From contig MEDY01000015.1 in assembly GCA_001724265.1 (NCBI GenBank), positions 1 through 64,000 on the forward strand: a stretch of DNA of 64,000 bases, written 5' to 3'. The stretch is from Rhizaria sp. SCN 62-66 (lineage: Eukaryota > Rhizaria, unplaced). A program made the position numbers and the translations under genes. This document shows, in pieces, positions 1 to 11,653 of this stretch. A model generated the notes under the pieces. That model was not told the origin of the DNA and made no database searches. It worked only from the letters and a program-made list of their open reading frames with translations. How positions within the stretch are numbered: the stretch's first letter is position 1; the number at the start of each line of letters is the position of its first letter.

Positions 1-379
1 AGAAGATCTTGTTGGCCTCGCTCTGGGTGAGTCCGTGGCGCTTGGTGACGAGCGCGCGCTCCTGCTGCTCCGTGACCTCGATCTGGTCCAGGATAGCCAC
101 AGCCTGCGCGGACAGAGCCTCAGTCGTCACCTGGGAGTCGGCCTCAAGCGCAGAGTGGTGAAGATCGAGCTTCGCGAAGAACTCACGGTCCTCAGACGCC
201 GACTGGGGCAGGAGGTTGAGGGGGATACGACTCGAGCGATGCTGGGCGATTGGCTGCTCAGCAGAGGGCTCGTCGATGTACTCAACCTCAGCGAACTCCT
301 GCGGCGACGCCACAGGAGACGCAAGTGCTGTGGCGGCAAACAAGACCACCAACAGCAGGACCGACACCAAAACTTTCAT
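1..379 (-). CDS. Secreted protein, N-terminal part (cut by left window edge)
   Basis: The frame opens with an ATG at 379 and stays open to base 1, giving 126 residues of a protein that continues outside the window. Residues 1-20 are a classical signal peptide: MKV, then an uninterrupted Leu/Val/Phe/Ala core, ending in a TALA sequence with likely cleavage before SPVA. The mature part begins with an acidic stretch (EFAEVEYIDEP) and then resembles a pro-region or helical segment with DREFFAKLD, AVAILDQIEV and EQQERALVTK. It therefore probably enters the secretory pathway. Nothing visible identifies a family, because the part that would do so lies beyond the edge. It is transcribed away from TRMT11, with which it shares the 380-1509 upstream region. 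The start is chosen because the signal peptide begins exactly there and AT-rich sequence follows upstream. Confidence 0.7.
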   Translation of the reverse strand, partial: MKVLVSVLLLVVLFAATALASPVASPQEFAEVEYIDEPSAEQPIAQHRSSRIPLNLLPQSASEDREFFAKLDLHHSALEADSQVTTEALSAQAVAILDQIEVTEQQERALVTKRHGLTQSEANKIF

Positions 380-1509
380 TCTGGCGGGGAGGCCCACACT
401 GCAGGGACGGTCAGAGCGAAAAAAAATATGCAATGAAGAAGTGAGGGCTTTGAGAAGCTATTGCGTGAATTTCGAGAGTATGCGCAGCTGTTTGGGATTT
501 TTTTAAAGCTATCTGCCCCATAACAAATGCATCGCGATTGCCCCTGCTGGGATGAGTTTGGCAAAGGAGAGGACTTGCAATGTCCTCTCTGAGCTTCACA
601 TTGAAGAGCCATAACTGACTCTAATAAGGATTCCTGGGAATGACGTTGAAATATAATATAATAGAGACACAAATATAATGCAGAAGTATACTGTAATTTC
701 CACTGAACGTTGTATTAGGTCTTTACTGTCGTCCAAAAGAATAGCTTCACAGGGCTTCTTCGGTCGGCTTTTTTGCGAACCAGGAGGATCGCTAATAGCT
801 GGTCAACAGTGATAAAAGCAACTATGAACTGCACGAGATAGGCTGATATGGCTCAAATGACGCGTATGAGAAGCATGCTATGGCTGTCACATGCATTATT
901 TACTTTTTAATTGTCGACTGGGGACGATGTATCATAAACATGCGTCCATTGTGAGCCGACTGACAAGCGCATCAACACCATTGTTTACATTGTAATGCAC
1001 GCATTTCGCATTAAATAAAGCTTGAACCGCTGAATAAACTGCGCGGACGTTAGTTTTATGTCGTTAATTTGGTTTAAAGTCTGGTGATGCTCTAAGTCTT
1101 GGGGTTACTCAGGAATTGGCAAACGATTCAGTCCTTATTGAGGATATCATGGCATATATAATCATATCGCGAAAATAAAAACGGCTTTATGACAACTAAA
1201 ATGTGTGTTTATATACAATGTGGGAGCGAGATTCCAATATATCAGTGTTTGACCAAACAACATGCGATATAGTGCAGTTTGAACACACAGTGAACCGCAA
1301 CAGCCACACACTTCCGCACCGCGCTGCTCTTCTTTCAAGACACTGTAGTACCTTAGTACATCCGTCAATAGGACAATGAGAGCACCCCAGGTTTTTCAAC
1401 ACTATAATGTAGTGTTTCATTTGCTTTATTATCACACTACACACTATTATGTATCTCTCGCTCTCTGAATGCGCACTCACTTCGTTCTATCTTCTACCCG
1501 CAGCGCTGT
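380..1509. other. AT-rich divergent intergenic region
   Basis: These 1.1 kb lie between the start codons of two divergent genes. The base composition drops sharply relative to the flanking coding DNA and open frames here are short with no coding-like codon use. It presumably holds both promoters and 5' leaders. A pyrimidine-rich run (about 1450-1500) lies directly before the TRMT11 start. I see no RNA gene or mobile element. Confidence 0.6.
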
Positions 1510-3828
1510 ATGTCTTCCACTGACGCAACAGCGCTGTCTACCACTCTCCCGGAGAGCACCACCGCTACCACACTCGTGGTCCCGGCTTCCGCAATTGTAA
1601 CAGCCATGGATGACACCTCTGTCACCCCTGCCGACGCCGACACCGACGCCGACGCCGAGGCTGCTTCGTCCTCCGCTCCCACGCGCGCTTCTCGCGGCGT
1701 TCCGACCCCCGAAATGCTTGCTGCAGCACAGGCCGAAATCATTGAGATGGAAACCACCGCGCGTGCCGCCTTGGAGAAGTACTGGGTAACCGCGCCTCCG
1801 TCGACAATGCTCTGGTACGCCGGTGACCCCAGCTTCAAGTACTGGGACTTTCGCCTCCCCGAGACCGAAGCGCTGGCGGATGTTGTCTGCGCTCCGGGCC
1901 GTGTCCGTCTCCCGGCGGCCGCGCAACCGTATAAGCGGTACCAGTTCTCCTTCCTCGACGTCACTGACGCGGAGGCCAAGACCATCGCTGAGCGGTCCGT
2001 CACAATCCGCGGCGCGTACCACTGCCACGCGCGCGCGACGTCCCTTGACGCGCTGCTCGCGACTCTCCGCTCTGCGTCCCCAGAGGCCCTCGCGCCGCTG
2101 ACAACAGCGGAGAGCTACCGCTTCAACGTCGACGCCCTGAACCGCACGTGCCCGCTGGACGAGAAGCGGCGTGTGCGCGAAGCGGTCCGCGGCGCGCTGC
2201 CGCCGATGCAGGGCGCGCTGGAGCTTGAGCGCCCCGCCGCGGATATTCTCATTCTAGCCGAGTACATTTCGCACGATTCGGCCGACTCTCAGAACGTGCG
2301 GTCATGTTTCACCCGTGTCGAGCGTACTCCGATTGCGTACTACCTCCTCACACTCGTGGCGCGGCCGGAGGCGTTCTACACCAAGTACGAGCTCGCCGCG
2401 CGGCCGTACATCGGCCCCACGTCGACAGACGCGCCGTTGGCGTTCATGATGAGCACGTTCGCACGCGTTACACCGCAAAGCTACGTGTATGACCCTTTTG
2501 TTGGCACTGGTTCGATCATTCTCTCCGCAGCGGTGTACGGCGCTGCGACTGTGGGCCAGGACCTCGACTGGAAGGTGATTTCCGGCCGCATGAAGAATAA
2601 CCAGGCGACGATTTTCGACAATTTCGCTTTTTACGGTCTCCCGCGGCCGGAGCTCGTCTGCGGTGACGTCGCCCAGCCTATCTGGGCCTGGGGCCGTGGT
2701 TCCGGCAGCGAAAACAAGCCGCACCAGCAGCCTCGATTCGACGCGATTGTGTGCGACCCGCCGTATGGCATCCGCGCCGGTGCGCGGCGGCTGGGACGCA
2801 CCCGTGTGAAGCCGGAGGAGATGGCGGCGGCGATCGAAGTGGCGGCGCGCAGTGGGACGAAGCTCATGCTGGATACGCAGGGACTGGACTCTGACCGTGG
2901 CTGTAGTTTGACTGGGAAGGGAGCCGAGTCGTCTGATTCGAAGACTGACTCTAAGACTGAGAGTGCGACAGCGGCTGCGACGGAGACTGCGGCACATGCG
3001 AGCAAGCCCGAGACTGTGACCAAGAAGAAGACTTTATTCAATCTTTCTGCCGCGACCGCGAGCACCATCGTCGCGCCCGCTGCGCCAGCGCCCCGGTCCG
3101 CAGATGCTGCCGCAGCCTTTCGTGCAGTCGCCGCCGCATCCGGTGCGATCGCGTCCGGCTCCGTGTTCGTTGAAGGCATGGCGCCGTACGTACCTCTGAC
3201 TGAGGTGTACCCGATGCAGGAGGTGATTTACGATTTGCTTCAGCTCGCCGCGCAGGCACTCGTGACTGGGGGACGCGTGTGTTACCTGATCCCGACTCCG
3301 CGTCACGGGTTCGACGGCGATTCGCTGCCGCACCACCCGTGTCTGCGCCCTGTTTACAACTGCAACCAGATTCTCCAGGGTTACTACACGCGCCGCGCTG
3401 TGACGCTCGAGAAGGTGGTTGACTACGACCGCGGCAACGCTGAGCACAAGCAGTGGGCGACGCGAATGCGCGCCGAGCCGGTGCCGCGGTGGGCGGATAT
3501 GAACGAGCTTGTGCCGAAGCCCAACGGTCAGCTGCGTGGCAATGGCAAGCCTTTCCTGTCGCGCGCGCAACGGGATGAGCGGCGGCGTGAGCGTGAGGAG
3601 CAGGGCTTGCCGGTGACGCAGCGTAAGGCGCAGCAGCCGAGCAGGCGCGCGCGCAAGGCTGCCGCCGCCGCCGCCGTTGCCGCTGCTGCTGGTGCTGGTG
3701 CTGCAGGTGCCACTGTTGGTGAGGCTCAGACCGGTGCGGCGACTGAGACCGGTGTCGGCCAGAGTGAGAGTGCTAACAGGGCGCGCAGTGATAGTGAGGG
3801 CTCTGACGTCCAGCTGTCCGCGCAGTGA
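1510..3828 (+). CDS. TRMT11: TRMT11, tRNA (guanine-10-N2) methyltransferase catalytic subunit
   Basis: This 772-residue single-exon protein matches the Trm11 family along its length. That family, with the TRM112 partner, makes N2-methylguanosine at position 10 of cytosolic tRNAs. Visible landmarks: the N-terminal block FKYWDFRLPETEALADV (near residue 115), the AdoMet-binding motif DPFVGTGSII (near 328), the following acidic GQDLD, the catalytic motif CDPPYGIR (near 415-422), and a C-terminal block (about 585-640) with VTGGRVCYLIPT, LPHHPCL and TLEKVVDYD. After DPPYGIR comes an insertion of over 100 Ser/Ala/Thr-rich residues. The N-terminal 60 residues and the C-terminal 90 (RRERE, then poly-Ala) are low-complexity additions, so the protein is longer than the usual 460 or so. 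The ATG at 1510 is the first in frame after a pyrimidine-rich leader. Confidence 0.93.
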   Translation: MSSTDATALSTTLPESTTATTLVVPASAIVTAMDDTSVTPADADTDADAEAASSSAPTRASRGVPTPEMLAAAQAEIIEMETTARAALEKYWVTAPPSTMLWYAGDPSFKYWDFRLPETEALADVVCAPGRVRLPAAAQPYKRYQFSFLDVTDAEAKTIAERSVTIRGAYHCHARATSLDALLATLRSASPEALAPLTTAESYRFNVDALNRTCPLDEKRRVREAVRGALPPMQGALELERPAADILILAEYISHDSADSQNVRSCFTRVERTPIAYYLLTLVARPEAFYTKYELAARPYIGPTSTDAPLAFMMSTFARVTPQSYVYDPFVGTGSIILSAAVYGAATVGQDLDWKVISGRMKNNQATIFDNFAFYGLPRPELVCGDVAQPIWAWGRGSGSENKPHQQPRFDAIVCDPPYGIRAGARRLGRTRVKPEEMAAAIEVAARSGTKLMLDTQGLDSDRGCSLTGKGAESSDSKTDSKTESATAAATETAAHASKPETVTKKKTLFNLSAATASTIVAPAAPAPRSADAAAAFRAVAAASGAIASGSVFVEGMAPYVPLTEVYPMQEVIYDLLQLAAQALVTGGRVCYLIPTPRHGFDGDSLPHHPCLRPVYNCNQILQGYYTRRAVTLEKVVDYDRGNAEHKQWATRMRAEPVPRWADMNELVPKPNGQLRGNGKPFLSRAQRDERRREREEQGLPVTQRKAQQPSRRARKAAAAAAVAAAAGAGAAGATVGEAQTGAATETGVGQSESANRARSDSEGSDVQLSAQ

Positions 3829-4040
3829 GTGGGTGATAACTATGAGCTTCGTCGTGAGCGCGCACGCACTGACGAGATTACACTTCAGAGATGAATGGTC
3901 TTGAATACCATTACTTTACATAGCCTCGTTCTCGTCTTTGTTTTCCGTTATTATTCAAAATAAATTTACTTTATTCACGAAATGTTGCCATTCTAAAGTC
4001 TCTGTAAATGATATTGCGTCTATATAAACTCGTGATTGTT

Positions 4041-7000
4041 TTAGCCCTTTGAAAGCTTGACGAGCGTGGCCTGCAGAGGCGACATAAGCCCCGTCTGCGA
4101 CACATTCGCAGCCCACGCCCCCACCACAGTGCCCGTCGTCCCCAGCGACGCCGACGTCGTTGATGTCACTCCACCACCGCCTCCTCCAGCGCCCCCAGCA
4201 GCCACCCCGGCTACAGCCTCCGCGGCCGCCGCTGCATCGGCGTCATCACCGAGCGGAATCGCCCTGCTCATCACGGACCCAATGCCCCACTCCTGCAGCA
4301 ACGGCAGGAACGCGTTGGCACCCGTCGCGCTGTCCGCCACCGCCGCCTCGGCCGCCGCGCGCCGCCGCCGCTCCGCCCAGGCCTCCATCCCTTGCGGCAC
4401 ACCCGCGGACGCGGGAGCCGCCGCCGCCGCCGCCGCGGCCGCGACTGGGCGGTGAAGCGGGTGCGCGGCGAGCTGAGGCGCAACTGTGGCGGCGCCGGAC
4501 CACGCAGTAAGCGCAGCGAGGCCAACGGCGGAGGCTGTGGACAGAGTGCGCGCGCGGGAGGCTGCGGCGGCGTAGCGGGCGAGCGCAGAGCCCACTGCGA
4601 GTGCCACAGCGGGCGGTGCCGGCTTACGGTCGCCTGCGACAGCGGCAGTTGTCGCTTTCGCTGCAGTTGATGCAGTGGCAGGCTTCGAGTCAGTCTCAGC
4701 AGTCTTTGGTAAAGCCTTCGCGGTCGCAGTCGCTGCGTTGGTAGTGACATTGGCGGAGGGAGAATCAGTGTAAATGTCACTGTTCGCGATAGAATGTGCG
4801 AGATCAGCAGCCTCTTGCGCGCTTAGAGCGTTCGCGTTGATAGCCTTAAGCGCATTCTCTGCTGTCGGCAAATCCGCACCAAGCGCAAGCCTCGAGAACG
4901 CAAACGACGGACCCAAAGCCCCGGCTGCTGGTGTGTCAGAAGAAACAGCAGCATGAGAGCGCGCGCTTGCTGTGGAAGCGATGGCAGATGTTGCTGAGTC
5001 AGCACTGATGTCGCCACTGTGCCAATTCGGCGGCACATGCGGCGGGGCAGGGAAAAGAGAAAACAGAGGGTGTTCATCTTCATACCACTCGCGGTCACGA
5101 CCCCCCGCCTCCGCCATAGTAGCCGTGCTGTCACCGCCCCCGTGCATCACCGCAGTCGCGGCAGTGCTCAGAGCGCTCGTGCTGCTGTTGGTGGAGTCGA
5201 ATCTGCGCCACTCCCCTTCCGCATCGCCGCCGCCGCCGCCGCCGCCGCCGATGCCGCCGATGCCGCCGGTGAGGCTGCGCCGCGCCGCTGAGGGCGAGAG
5301 CGATGCCATCGGCGGCACAGCGGCCTTCGCGGCTGAGGCGGCGGCGGCTGCTGCGTGGTGTGACCGGCGGACAGCGGCTGAGGGCGAGTTTGACAGCGTA
5401 TCGAGCTCGGCCTCACCTGTGGGCGCCGCGGCCAGTGCGGCGAGAGCGCCGCCACACGCGGCCGCTGTGGCCGACCGCCAGTCAGAATCCTCGGTCGACT
5501 CACCCTCTGCAGTATGATGCAGGCCGTAAGAGGAGCCAATGCTAGCGGCGTTGCTGTCGTTGCGCGCCTCTGCTTCGAGCAAGTACGCGGCGAAATGAAG
5601 CAACGGGGGGACAGTGTCACTCGGCAACGCTTCGATCACACTCGCATTAACGGCGGAGACCGTCGAGTCAGACTGGGAAGACGCTGGGGCCGAGTCTGAT
5701 GTTGGCTCTGCGGCGCTTGCCGAATCTGCGGTCGTTGCCGCGGATGCCGTGACAGTGCCGCGAGACAGTGAGAGCGAGCCGCTCCGAGCAGCGGCCTCGA
5801 TGGCGCGGGCAGCGGCTGCCACGGCTGGTGGGGCGAGCAGCTCAGCACCACTCACCATCACAGCCTCAGGTGCGGCGCCATTAGTGCCGTTAGCGAGATT
5901 CCCCAAGTCAGAGGTGAGCAAGCTCGTGTTTGAGGCCACCTTAGCCTTGTTGCTTGCAATCGCAGCGAGGGCTGCTGCGAGAGCAGCGGGATCAACCCAT
6001 CCATTTTGACTTTCGCCTTCCTCTTTGCTCTCATTGCTCACAGCCACGCGCGCATGTGCGGCGGCATTAGAGATATTTGCCGTGGAAACGGGGATCGAGA
6101 GCGGAGTCGCAAGGTATTGCGCGAGCAAATTCGGGGCAGCGACTGGCGGCAACACACCGAACTGGCCTGCACCGCGCGCGCGCCGCAGGACAAGCGCGGG
6201 CACGACTGTGGGCGCGGGTGCGGGGCGCGCGTGAAGAGTGACGGCGGACGCGGAGGCGGTGATAGTGCATTGAAGCTCCGCGTAGCCAGAGCGTGAAAAC
6301 AGTGTTGGCGACTAAACAGGAGTTACAAAACATGACGAAAAAGTGGGGGTATAGATTTGAGTCAAAATTGCAATAAAGTAATGCGAATGATGAATAAATT
6401 GTCATTATTATTTCATTGTTTTTGTTTTCTTTTGAGTCGTACCTCGTCGATTTGACCGGGGCGCGCGTAGCATAGCGCGCCCGCAACGGCCCCACACTCT
6501 TCCTGTGACGCAAACAAAAGAACTTGCGAGCCCACCGTCATTCCGGCGAGCGCCGCGGCGACGACAGCGGGCGACGCCAGCTCCAGCGCCTGCGTACGCA
6601 TCAGCCCCGCGAACCCAGCCGCTGTGACCGCGCTATCGCCGTAGCTGGCGGCGATGCCGTTCGCGCTTGAGCCCGCGTTGGGGCGCCGTAAGTACGACGC
6701 CGTGGCGGTGCCTTCGACAGTCGGTGCAAACACCGCCACGCGGCGTCCGCACGGCCGCGCAGTGTCCATGCGCTTCGCGAGCCGCGCACAGAGCGAATCC
6801 AGCCGCGCGCGACTGGCCTTGAGGAAAACCGGCGCCGCGGCGGCCGCGGCGGCTGTGGCAGCTGCGGCAGCGGCTGCGGCGGCCGCGGCTTCGGCGGCGA
6901 GAATGCCCGGCCCTCCGTGTGCCCGCGCGGCCTCGGCGGCTTTGGCGGCTTCAGCGGCCGCGGCGGCTGCGGCGGCTGCGGCGCGGGCCAAGGCGGGCGC

Positions 7001-8926
7001 CGGTGCCGCCACGCGCTTGAGCTGACCGGGGACTAAGAAGCACGTCACATGGGCGTGCGTCGCGTGGTCAGCCGCAAAAGATCGCGACAAGAGCACTGTG
7101 AATGAACGCCGTGCGGGGTCAGTCGGCAGGGAGGACATGACGCCGAGCCAGCGGTCACCGCGCAACGCCGCCGCGGCAGCGAGCAACGCAGTAGGTTCGC
7201 TGTCCGCATCGTCAGCGCTATGATAATGCGAGTGCGCGCTATTATTACTCTTGTTAGTAATTACAGTGTTAGGAGAGGAAATTAAAGCGCCGCCAGCGGA
7301 TGCGACAGTGGCCGTGGGCGCGGCACAGCTGTTTGACAGCGAGAGCGTTGCTGTGCCGGCCAAAGTGTCGAATGTCTCAATCACAGCGAATTCAAGCACG
7401 GTGGCGTTGTCGACCCGTGGCAGGGTGACTGTGCTAACGACACGCACGAGCACACCGCTCTCAGTCGCACCACCTCTACTGCTGCTGCTGCTAGAATTTG
7501 CATTATCTCCCCTGCTATCAGGCAGTGCAAGTGTATTGCCGTCACGCGGGCTCTTATGGGTCGCATCTGACGCGCTTGCATCACCGTCGCCGTCGCCGTC
7601 AGCAGGACTGTTATCGCTCCCTTGTGTGAAATCACCACGAGGGCCCCTGACCGCCGCCGCTACTCTCGGTGAAGCCACGGCTCTTAACGCAGTTGCGACT
7701 GGCGAGGCGAGCGCCGAGCTCGATTTTGAAGCTAGGCCGCCCGGCAGTGAGTACACATTGCCGAACACGGCGTCCTCTTTGCGCCTCTGCGTCGCCGCCA
7801 CGGCCGCCGTGGCCGCGGCAACGGCCGCTGGGGCGCTCGACCCGTGACCCGTGGCCGTCGCAGCCGCCGCTGCCGCCGCGGCCGCGAGCGCGGGATGGTC
7901 AAGCGCGTGACTCGGGGTCGGGGCGACGCAGACAGCGCGCTGGACGTCCGTGTCGAGACTGCAAAGCGCGGCGACAGCGTCTGTGATGACCGAGAGCTCC
8001 CCGACGATGACGGCCTTTTTGCGGTGGAGTAGCGACGACTGCAGAAGGGCGCGGATGACGCCCGCGCCGCCACCGCTGGGGGACCAGCCAGTCGCGCCGC
8101 CCGCCGCCGCGGCAGCCGCAGAAGCAGAAGCAGAGGCCGATGAAGTGCTGTTCGACTGCGTTGATGACTGTAGACTGATTGTGACCGCAGTATCAGGGCA
8201 GATTTGCGGGAAAGGCAAGACCGCGATCGGGCAGCCAATAGCCCTGTGTGCGGCAAGTAACAACGCCGTAGCGCGGCGTGTTGCGACGTCGCTTGTGATC
8301 GGCACGACGACGTCGCTGCCGGCGGCTGAGGAGACGAGCGAAAACGCGAGGTGTTTAGCAGTCTCGTGCGGGTCAGTCTGCTGTTGCTGTTGCTGTCCAA
8401 ACGGGTTAAACTGGGACTGTGGCGCCGCGGCAGAGGAGATGGGGAAGAAACGCAGCGTGGTGGAAAGGTGCGCAGTGAGCAGCGCGGGGAACTCAAGCGG
8501 CGACGCCGCCGAGAACGGTGCGCGTTGTGGCGTAAGGGCGGCTGCAGCATGCACTGCGGCGTGCGCGGCCGAGGTTGGAGACATGGGAGCCGCGTCAACA
8601 ATAGCGGCGGCGGCTGCGTCAGAGAAGGAGGAAGACTGCGAGACTGTGAGGACCAGAGGGCGAGGCGGGGACGGCGCGGCGACAGGACCCCATGATGATG
8701 TTACAGTTGCTACTGCAGTCGCAGTCGTTGCTCCCCCCGTCGTAGGGTGCTGTGCAGCAGGCTTGACGGGGGTGGAAAAGCCAGAGGTCGCAAAGACAGT
8801 CGGCCGGTGAGGTGCGCGCGGCTGCTGCGGCGGCTCTTGGGGGTCCATCTGGGTGAAGCAGGGTGGTGACTTGGCGATGGACAGCAAGTCACAGCAAGGC
8901 TGAGGGCAAGGGCGGGTAGAAGGCAT
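4041..8926 (-). CDS. Large unknown protein, two exons, Ala/Ser-rich
   Basis: Two long frames belong to one gene: exon 1 is 8926-6443 and exon 2 is 6311-4041, joined in phase 0 (...GQIDE then SPTLFSR...) across a 131-nt intron. This gives 1584 residues. Exon 2 has no ATG near its beginning, which supports splicing. I do not recognise the protein. Exon 1 has ordered-looking islands (SDVVVPITSDVATRRATALL; KAVIVGELSVITDAVAALCS; RWLGVMSSLPTDPARRSFTV) separated by poly-Ala, Gln and Ser/Thr runs. Around the junction, VGSQVLLFASQEECGAVAG, then SPTLFSRSGYAELQCTI and VPALVLRRARGAGQFGVL, weakly recall the third (beta-barrel) domain of EF1A/HBS1-type factors, but I see no GTPase motifs. Most of exon 2 after residue about 890 is disordered Ala/Ser/Thr-rich sequence. 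A second in-frame ATG at 8848 (MDPQEPPQQP) is an alternative start. Confidence 0.75.
6312..6442 (-). other. Intron (131 nt, phase 0)
   Basis: The donor is GAG|GTACGA and the acceptor is CTGTTTAG|TCG. The intron is AT-rich and contains in-frame stop codons, while both flanking frames are long and GC-rich. The splice restores one continuous frame. Confidence 0.85.
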
Positions 8927-9603
8927 AGATCAGCGAGTTAAGGAGTATTATTAGAGGGCCGCGTAGAAATCAGAGAGGAAATACGACAACTTGAAACCTA
9001 TATTCTCTTGACGGATCTATGACAACATATGGGATGCGCTTTGAACCTCCAAGACCGTTTTCGAGTCTCGATTTTTCGGTCCACCGTATTCGACCACGAT
9101 CGACCACAACACAGCGCGACCGAGCCAGAGCGATTCAACGGGCGTTGCTGGCAGACCGAGGAACTTTCAACGCAGCATATGACGGGAGGAGGACCAGAGT
9201 TAGCAGTGTTTGCCGGTATTCATACTCTTTGGTTTATTTGTGCGTTATTCCTTTTGTTTTCTTGTTGTGTGGCGTGCTATGCAGAGATATCTCGATGTTG
9301 CACTCGAGCACGCGGTTGTGACGCCCGATTCTTGGTTCTCCTCTTGTCGTTGGCTCACGCCCTCGTATGCAGCTCGAAACGTCCATATCTCTCTTTTTAT
9401 TGCCATTGCCACTGCGTTACCTCCTGAATATATGCTATTTTTTGCAGTAAAATGCATCTTCCCCGTGTTTGTCTCGTTGATGTGTTCCCTCAGCAGCCAA
9501 CGCCTCGTGCCATACCTCCCTTTCGCTCTGCCCCTTCACTCACCTCCCCTTTCCGCTCCTTTCACCCTCTTTTGGTATCTCCGCCTCACCCCACAGTTCC
9601 GCA
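8927..9603. promoter_or_regulatory. Divergent promoter region
   Basis: This 677-bp gap separates the start codons of the unknown 1584-residue protein (minus) and the MAP kinase (plus). It ends in a strongly pyrimidine-rich leader (about 9500-9595) directly before the MAP kinase ATG. No conserved promoter element is certain. The short open frames inside lack the GC-rich third positions of the real genes. Confidence 0.5.
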
Positions 9604-11084
9604 ATGGCTGACGTTGCTGACAAGAAGAGCGCCGACGCGGCTGCGGCCGACGCCGCCGCCGCCAAGTCGTCCAAGAAGAAGCGTGATCACGAGGTCCACC
9701 CGGATGAGGAGTCTGAGTTCCCCTGGGGCAAGGTCGAGCGCAAGAAGGGCGAGGTTGACCAGGTCCACGCCTTCAAGGTCTTCGGCACCAAGTACGTCTC
9801 TTTTTTCCCCCAACCGCGCTCATTCTCCCTCAACTGCTCTCTCTCTCGCTCTTGTGCTTCAAACACGCCCTTCTCATATCACTTACTTGACTCTCTCACT
9901 CTCTTGCTCACTGTCGCATATCGCTCTAACGCTTATCTTTGCTTTCTCACGCCCACTCTAGGTTTGTGATCGACGCGCGCTACGTGCCGTCTAAGGGCAT
10001 CGGCCGCGGCGCGTATGGCGTCGTCGTCTCCGCCGTCGACGTCGACACCAACCACAAGGTTGCGATCAAGAAGATCCCCCGTCTGTTCCACGATCTCGTC
10101 GACGCCAAGCGCATTCTCCGCGAGATCAAGCTGCTGCGCCACTTCCGCCACGAGAACATTATCGGTCTCCGCGACCTCGCGCCCGCGTACGGCCCCTTTG
10201 AGGAGCTGTTCATCATCCTCGACTACATGGACACGGACCTCCACAAGATCATCTACTCGTCCAACTCACTGTCGGATGACCACGTGCAGTACTTCGTGTA
10301 CCAGATTCTGCGCGGTCTCAAGTACATCCACTCGGCGAACGTCATCCACCGTGATCTCAAGCCGTCGAACCTGCTGCTCAACGCCAATTGCCACCTTAAG
10401 ATCTGCGATTTCGGTCTCGCGCGCGGTTTCAAGGAGCAGGACTACATGACTGAGTACGTCGTCACCCGCTGGTACCGCGCACCTGAGATCATGTGTTCCT
10501 GCGAGGCGTACGACTTCAAGATCGATGTCTGGTCCACGGGCTGCATCCTCGCCGAGCTGCTGATGCGCAACCCTATCTTCCCCGGTGATGACTACAAGCA
10601 GCAGCTCAACCTCATCTTTAACATCATCGGCACCCCGACCAAGGAGGACATGTCGTGCATCACCAACGAGTACGCCCTGCAGTACATCAAGTCGCTCCCC
10701 GTGCGCGAGCCTGTCCCGCTGGCCAAGGTCGTCGGCAAGAAGGTCAACCCGCTCGCTCTCGACCTGCTTGAGAAGATGCTCACGTTCAATCCCAAGAAGC
10801 GTATCTCGGTCAACGAGGCCCTCGCGCACCCGTACCTCGCGGCGCTGCACGACCCCAAGATCGAGATCGTGTGCTCACAGCCGTGGGACCACGACTTCGA
10901 GAACGAGCTCATGGACAAGAACCTGACGAAGGAGGCGTTACAGGAGTTTATGTGGGATGAGATCTACAAGTTCCGCTCCCACCTGCGTGGTCGCGTCGGC
11001 AAGGGCCGCAGCACCAAGGCCGCTGAGGGCGACACAAAGGCGATCGAGAAGAACCTTGAGGACCTCTCCATCAGCAAGAAGTAA
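9604..11084 (+). CDS. ERK-type MAP kinase (TEY activation loop)
   Basis: Two exons, 9604-9791 and 9962-11084, join in phase 2 to give 436 residues. The kinase domain is complete: glycine loop GIGRGAYGVV (about residue 75-84), VAIKK with the ATP-binding lysine (K99), catalytic loop HRDLKPSN (D194), DFG (D212), dual-phosphorylation motif T-E-Y (226-228) within DYMTEYVVTRWYRAPEI, and the CMGC arginine region. The C-terminal segment PWDHDFENELMDKN wraps the lobe as in ERKs. It is a Ser/Thr kinase that would be activated by a MEK-type kinase phosphorylating T226 and Y228. The N-terminal extension of about 65 residues is Ala/Lys-rich and highly charged (KSSKKKRDHE). Exon 1 starts at the first ATG after a pyrimidine-rich leader. 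Subfamily assignment beyond TEY-type is not attempted. Confidence 0.95.
9792..9961 (+). other. Intron (170 nt, phase 2)
   Basis: The donor is ACCAA|GTACGT and the acceptor is CACTCTAG|GTTTG after a long pyrimidine-rich tract. Splicing makes GGC ACC AAG TTT GTG ATC, which joins the conserved MAP kinase N-lobe sequence KFVIDARYV. This is the only intron in the window that is not phase 0. Confidence 0.93.
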
Positions 11085-11611
11085 AGAATGGACGGATCAA
11101 GTAAAGCCAAAAAATAGCAAACCAGACGCACATGTGTACTGTCGTACGTCACAGCAAGCGGTTGTGGCTTCGATGGATGTATTGTGCGTTTAGGTTTTTT
11201 GTCTTAAATCTTTCGCTTCTATTTTATGTGTCTGCTGTTGTTGAGTGCTCGTGCTAATGCAAAAGTAAAGTGCTTCTGTAAGTGTGTTTGTGTTGCGGTG
11301 GTTGGTGTAACGGTTTCATATTACACTCGAGCTTTCGTTTATGTCGACTTTGTGGTTGTCTCTGCATGTTGTCTCCGTGCCAATGTTTGACATCGCTGTT
11401 TTGCACTTCTATTTCGTGGCTCATTGTTAAAGTAACACTGACCAGTGACACGGAGTTCGAAAAGACAGACGCGAATTGTTGCATTGGCGTTAAACACGTG
11501 CCGTGACATCGTTGCATGAACGCGCTAGAGTGATACGTTTCGTGGTTGCAGCCGCACTTAAGCACTTTTATCCTGTCATTTGTCTCTGTTGCTGCTGTTG
11601 CGTGTCGCCAC

Positions 11612-11628
11612 TTAAAGCATTGCTTTAA
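11612..11628. repeat. Short perfect inverted repeat
   Basis: TTAAAGCA and TGCTTTAA flank one T, giving 8-bp arms. It directly precedes the alternating CG tract. This could be a chance feature or a 3'-end structure of a flanking transcript. Confidence 0.4.
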
Positions 11629-11631
11629 TAC

Positions 11632-11653
11632 CGCGCGCGCGCACGCATGCACT
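11632..11653. repeat. Alternating purine-pyrimidine tract
   Basis: CGCGCGCGCGCACGCATGCAC alternates strictly for about 21 bases in otherwise AT-rich noncoding DNA. Such tracts can adopt Z-DNA; whether this one does is unknown. Confidence 0.5.

Noticed and set aside
9029-9427. 132-residue frame upstream of the MAP kinase
   Set aside because: Cys/Phe/Leu-rich with AT-rich third positions unlike any gene here; it lies in the divergent promoter region.
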